Under the pieces are notes generated by a model. That model was not told the origin of the DNA. It saw only the letters and a list, made by a program, of their open reading frames with translations, and searched no databases. Position numbers and translations under genes: made by a program. 64,000 nucleotides of DNA from JAFDWR01 sp038216655 (GTDB lineage: Bacteria; Armatimonadota; Fimbriimonadia; Fimbriimonadales; Fimbriimonadaceae), in the NCBI GenBank assembly GCA_038216655.1, contig JBBQPZ010000014.1, positions 1 through 64,000 on the forward strand, in the 5' to 3' direction. The first letter of the stretch is position 1; each line of letters begins with the position of its first letter. Shown here in pieces: positions 63,011-64,000 of the stretch.

Positions 63011-64000
63011 ACGGATCGCGATTCTGGGGCTTGGCCGATCCGGACTTGCCGTTGCCCGGGCCGCGATTGCGCATGGCGCGATCCCGACGGTCTATGACCG
63101 CTCGACGCGCGAGCAAATCCTCAAGCCCGACGTTCTGACCGAGGCAGAAGGGGAAGGAATCGAGGTTGTTCTGGGCTGGACGGGTTCGTTCCAACTTGTT
63201 GGGGACCCTGCACTCGCGGGAAACGGGCGGGACGCCCGTGCCACGGACATCCTCGTCGTTAACCCCGCCGTCGACAAGCGCAGCCCGATCCTCAAACAAG
63301 CCGTTGACCAGGGCATTGAGGTCATTGGCGAACCTGAGTTCGCCTTCCGCATCGCCAAAGCCCCGATCGTCGCGATAACCGGCACCAATGGCAAGACCAC
63401 GACGACGGTGATGACCTACCTTGCCCTGCAGGCGTGCGGCGAAAACCCTATCCTGTGCGGAAACATTTTTGGCTCCGACTACCCCGAGATGACCCTCACG
63501 GAGGCCGCCATGTGCGCAAGAGAAGACCAAGTTCTCGTCGCCGAGATCTCTAGCTTCCAATTGGAGTGGGTGAAGGACTTCGCCCCGGTAGTGGCGGGGA
63601 TCACAAACATTGGGACCGACCATCTCGATCGTTACGACAACGCCGACGATTACGCCGAGACCAAGAAGCGCATTCTCGATCGGGCCACCTGGCAAGTCCT
63701 TTCTACCGACTGGGACGCCGCTCCTCATCGCCTCCGCTTCGGCCCAGGCGGCGACGCCGAAGTAACCGAGGATGTCCTGCGAATCCTGGACAGATCCTTA
63801 TCGCGATCAGCCTTCCAACTCGTCGGCGACCACTACTTTACCAACGCCGCGATGGCAGGGTTACTGGCCAGCGCGTACCTCGCCTGGCGGGAATGTGGAC
63901 CCGCCCAAACCTGCCCGGCCAAGGTGCTCGACGTTTTGAGCAAGTTCAAGGGCGTAAAGCATCGCATGGAAGCAGTCGGGACAAGAGATGGCATCGAAAT
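62997..64000 (+). CDS. murD: UDP-MurNAc-L-alanine:D-glutamate ligase, 3' end outside window
   Basis: Adds D-glutamate to UDP-MurNAc-L-Ala. The first 334 residues are visible: GLGRSGLAVARAAIAHG (N-terminal Rossmann), ITGTNGKTTTTVM (ATP), EISSFQLEWV, NIGTDHLDRYDNADDY. Residues 67-83 or so (LVGDPALAGNGRDARATD) form an insertion relative to other MurD just before the LVVNPAV strand. It contains the hairpin CGGGCG-GGA-CGCCCG (63224-63238), so it looks like a second in-frame repeat. The ATG lies inside the mraY 3' end. Confidence 0.95.
   Translation, partial: MLSGKRIAILGLGRSGLAVARAAIAHGAIPTVYDRSTREQILKPDVLTEAEGEGIEVVLGWTGSFQLVGDPALAGNGRDARATDILVVNPAVDKRSPILKQAVDQGIEVIGEPEFAFRIAKAPIVAITGTNGKTTTTVMTYLALQACGENPILCGNIFGSDYPEMTLTEAAMCAREDQVLVAEISSFQLEWVKDFAPVVAGITNIGTDHLDRYDNADDYAETKKRILDRATWQVLSTDWDAAPHRLRFGPGGDAEVTEDVLRILDRSLSRSAFQLVGDHYFTNAAMAGLLASAYLAWRECGPAQTCPAKVLDVLSKFKGVKHRMEAVGTRDGIE
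63224..63238. repeat. Hairpin repeat-like insertion inside murD
   Basis: CGGGCG-GGA-CGCCCG forms a perfect six-base stem within an in-frame insertion of about 17 codons. No other copy is in this window, so its repeat nature is inferred from its composition and the position of the insert. Confidence 0.5.

Overview
The window is about 60% GC bacterial chromosome. It carries two PEP-CTERM surface proteins (one built of HAF-type repeats), a prepilin-like protein with an H-X9-DG-like C-terminus, a meso-DAP-type MurE, two-component and c-di-GMP proteins and many dispersed palindromic intergenic repeats. This combination fits Armatimonadota, most likely the Fimbriimonadia. That placement is inferred from gene content; there is no rRNA here to confirm it.

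Layout. 1-9 kb: the end of an IS3-type transposase, pstB, aroC, a GIY-YIG protein, an AcuC-like deacetylase, a large UPF0182 membrane protein, a PEP-CTERM protein and a DUF4397 lipoprotein. 9-20 kb: small envelope proteins, a decayed membrane-protein gene, pheS, an M50 peptidase, a TIGR00300 ornithine cyclodeaminase-like protein, a FliL-like protein, a short pheT and a TlpA-like thioredoxin. 20-27 kb: trxB with a zincin, then a five-gene plus-strand cluster (sigma-like regulator, zinc-ribbon/TPR membrane protein, secreted TPR protein, PilZ protein, small protein) behind an array of palindromic operators. 27-39 kb: an amidohydrolase, an amine oxidase operon, an Eis-like acetyltransferase, an NtrC-type two-component pair and a ubiX/HEAT/epimerase operon. 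39-54 kb: an RDD protein, a GGDEF protein, surface proteins, a prepilin, a 605-residue protein of unknown function, rpsT, DedA, two FKBP genes, a lipoprotein and a MetH that stops after its pterin domain. 54.7-64 kb: the division and cell wall cluster mraZ-rsmH-ftsL-ftsI-murE-murF-mraY-murD, cut by the window end inside murD.

Genome-wide signals seen in the raw sequence. (1) Many genes that begin a transcription unit have no Shine-Dalgarno but a TANNNT box ending 5-7 bases before the start codon, which points to leaderless transcription. (2) At least three families of palindromic repeats fill the intergenic spaces, and hairpin-forming repeats also sit in frame inside murF and probably murD, in the manner of Rickettsia palindromic elements. 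(3) Two diverged copies of a roughly 125-base element with a conserved stem lie 16 kb apart. (4) A possible small RNA with a C-rich, anti-Shine-Dalgarno loop lies on the minus strand near 27.4 kb. (5) Decay is visible in a membrane-protein gene (one stop, one frameshift) and in a formylglycine-generating-enzyme-like fragment.

How the genes work together. The dcw cluster supplies division and peptidoglycan precursor synthesis, behind a clear sigma-70-type promoter with MraZ-like boxes. Several operons show tight stop/start overlaps (GTGA, ATGA, TGATG), for example the histidine kinase with its regulator, ubiX-HEAT-epimerase, and the two FKBP genes. Signalling genes (PilZ, GGDEF, NtrC-type regulator) occur here, but no flagellar or exosortase locus lies within the window.
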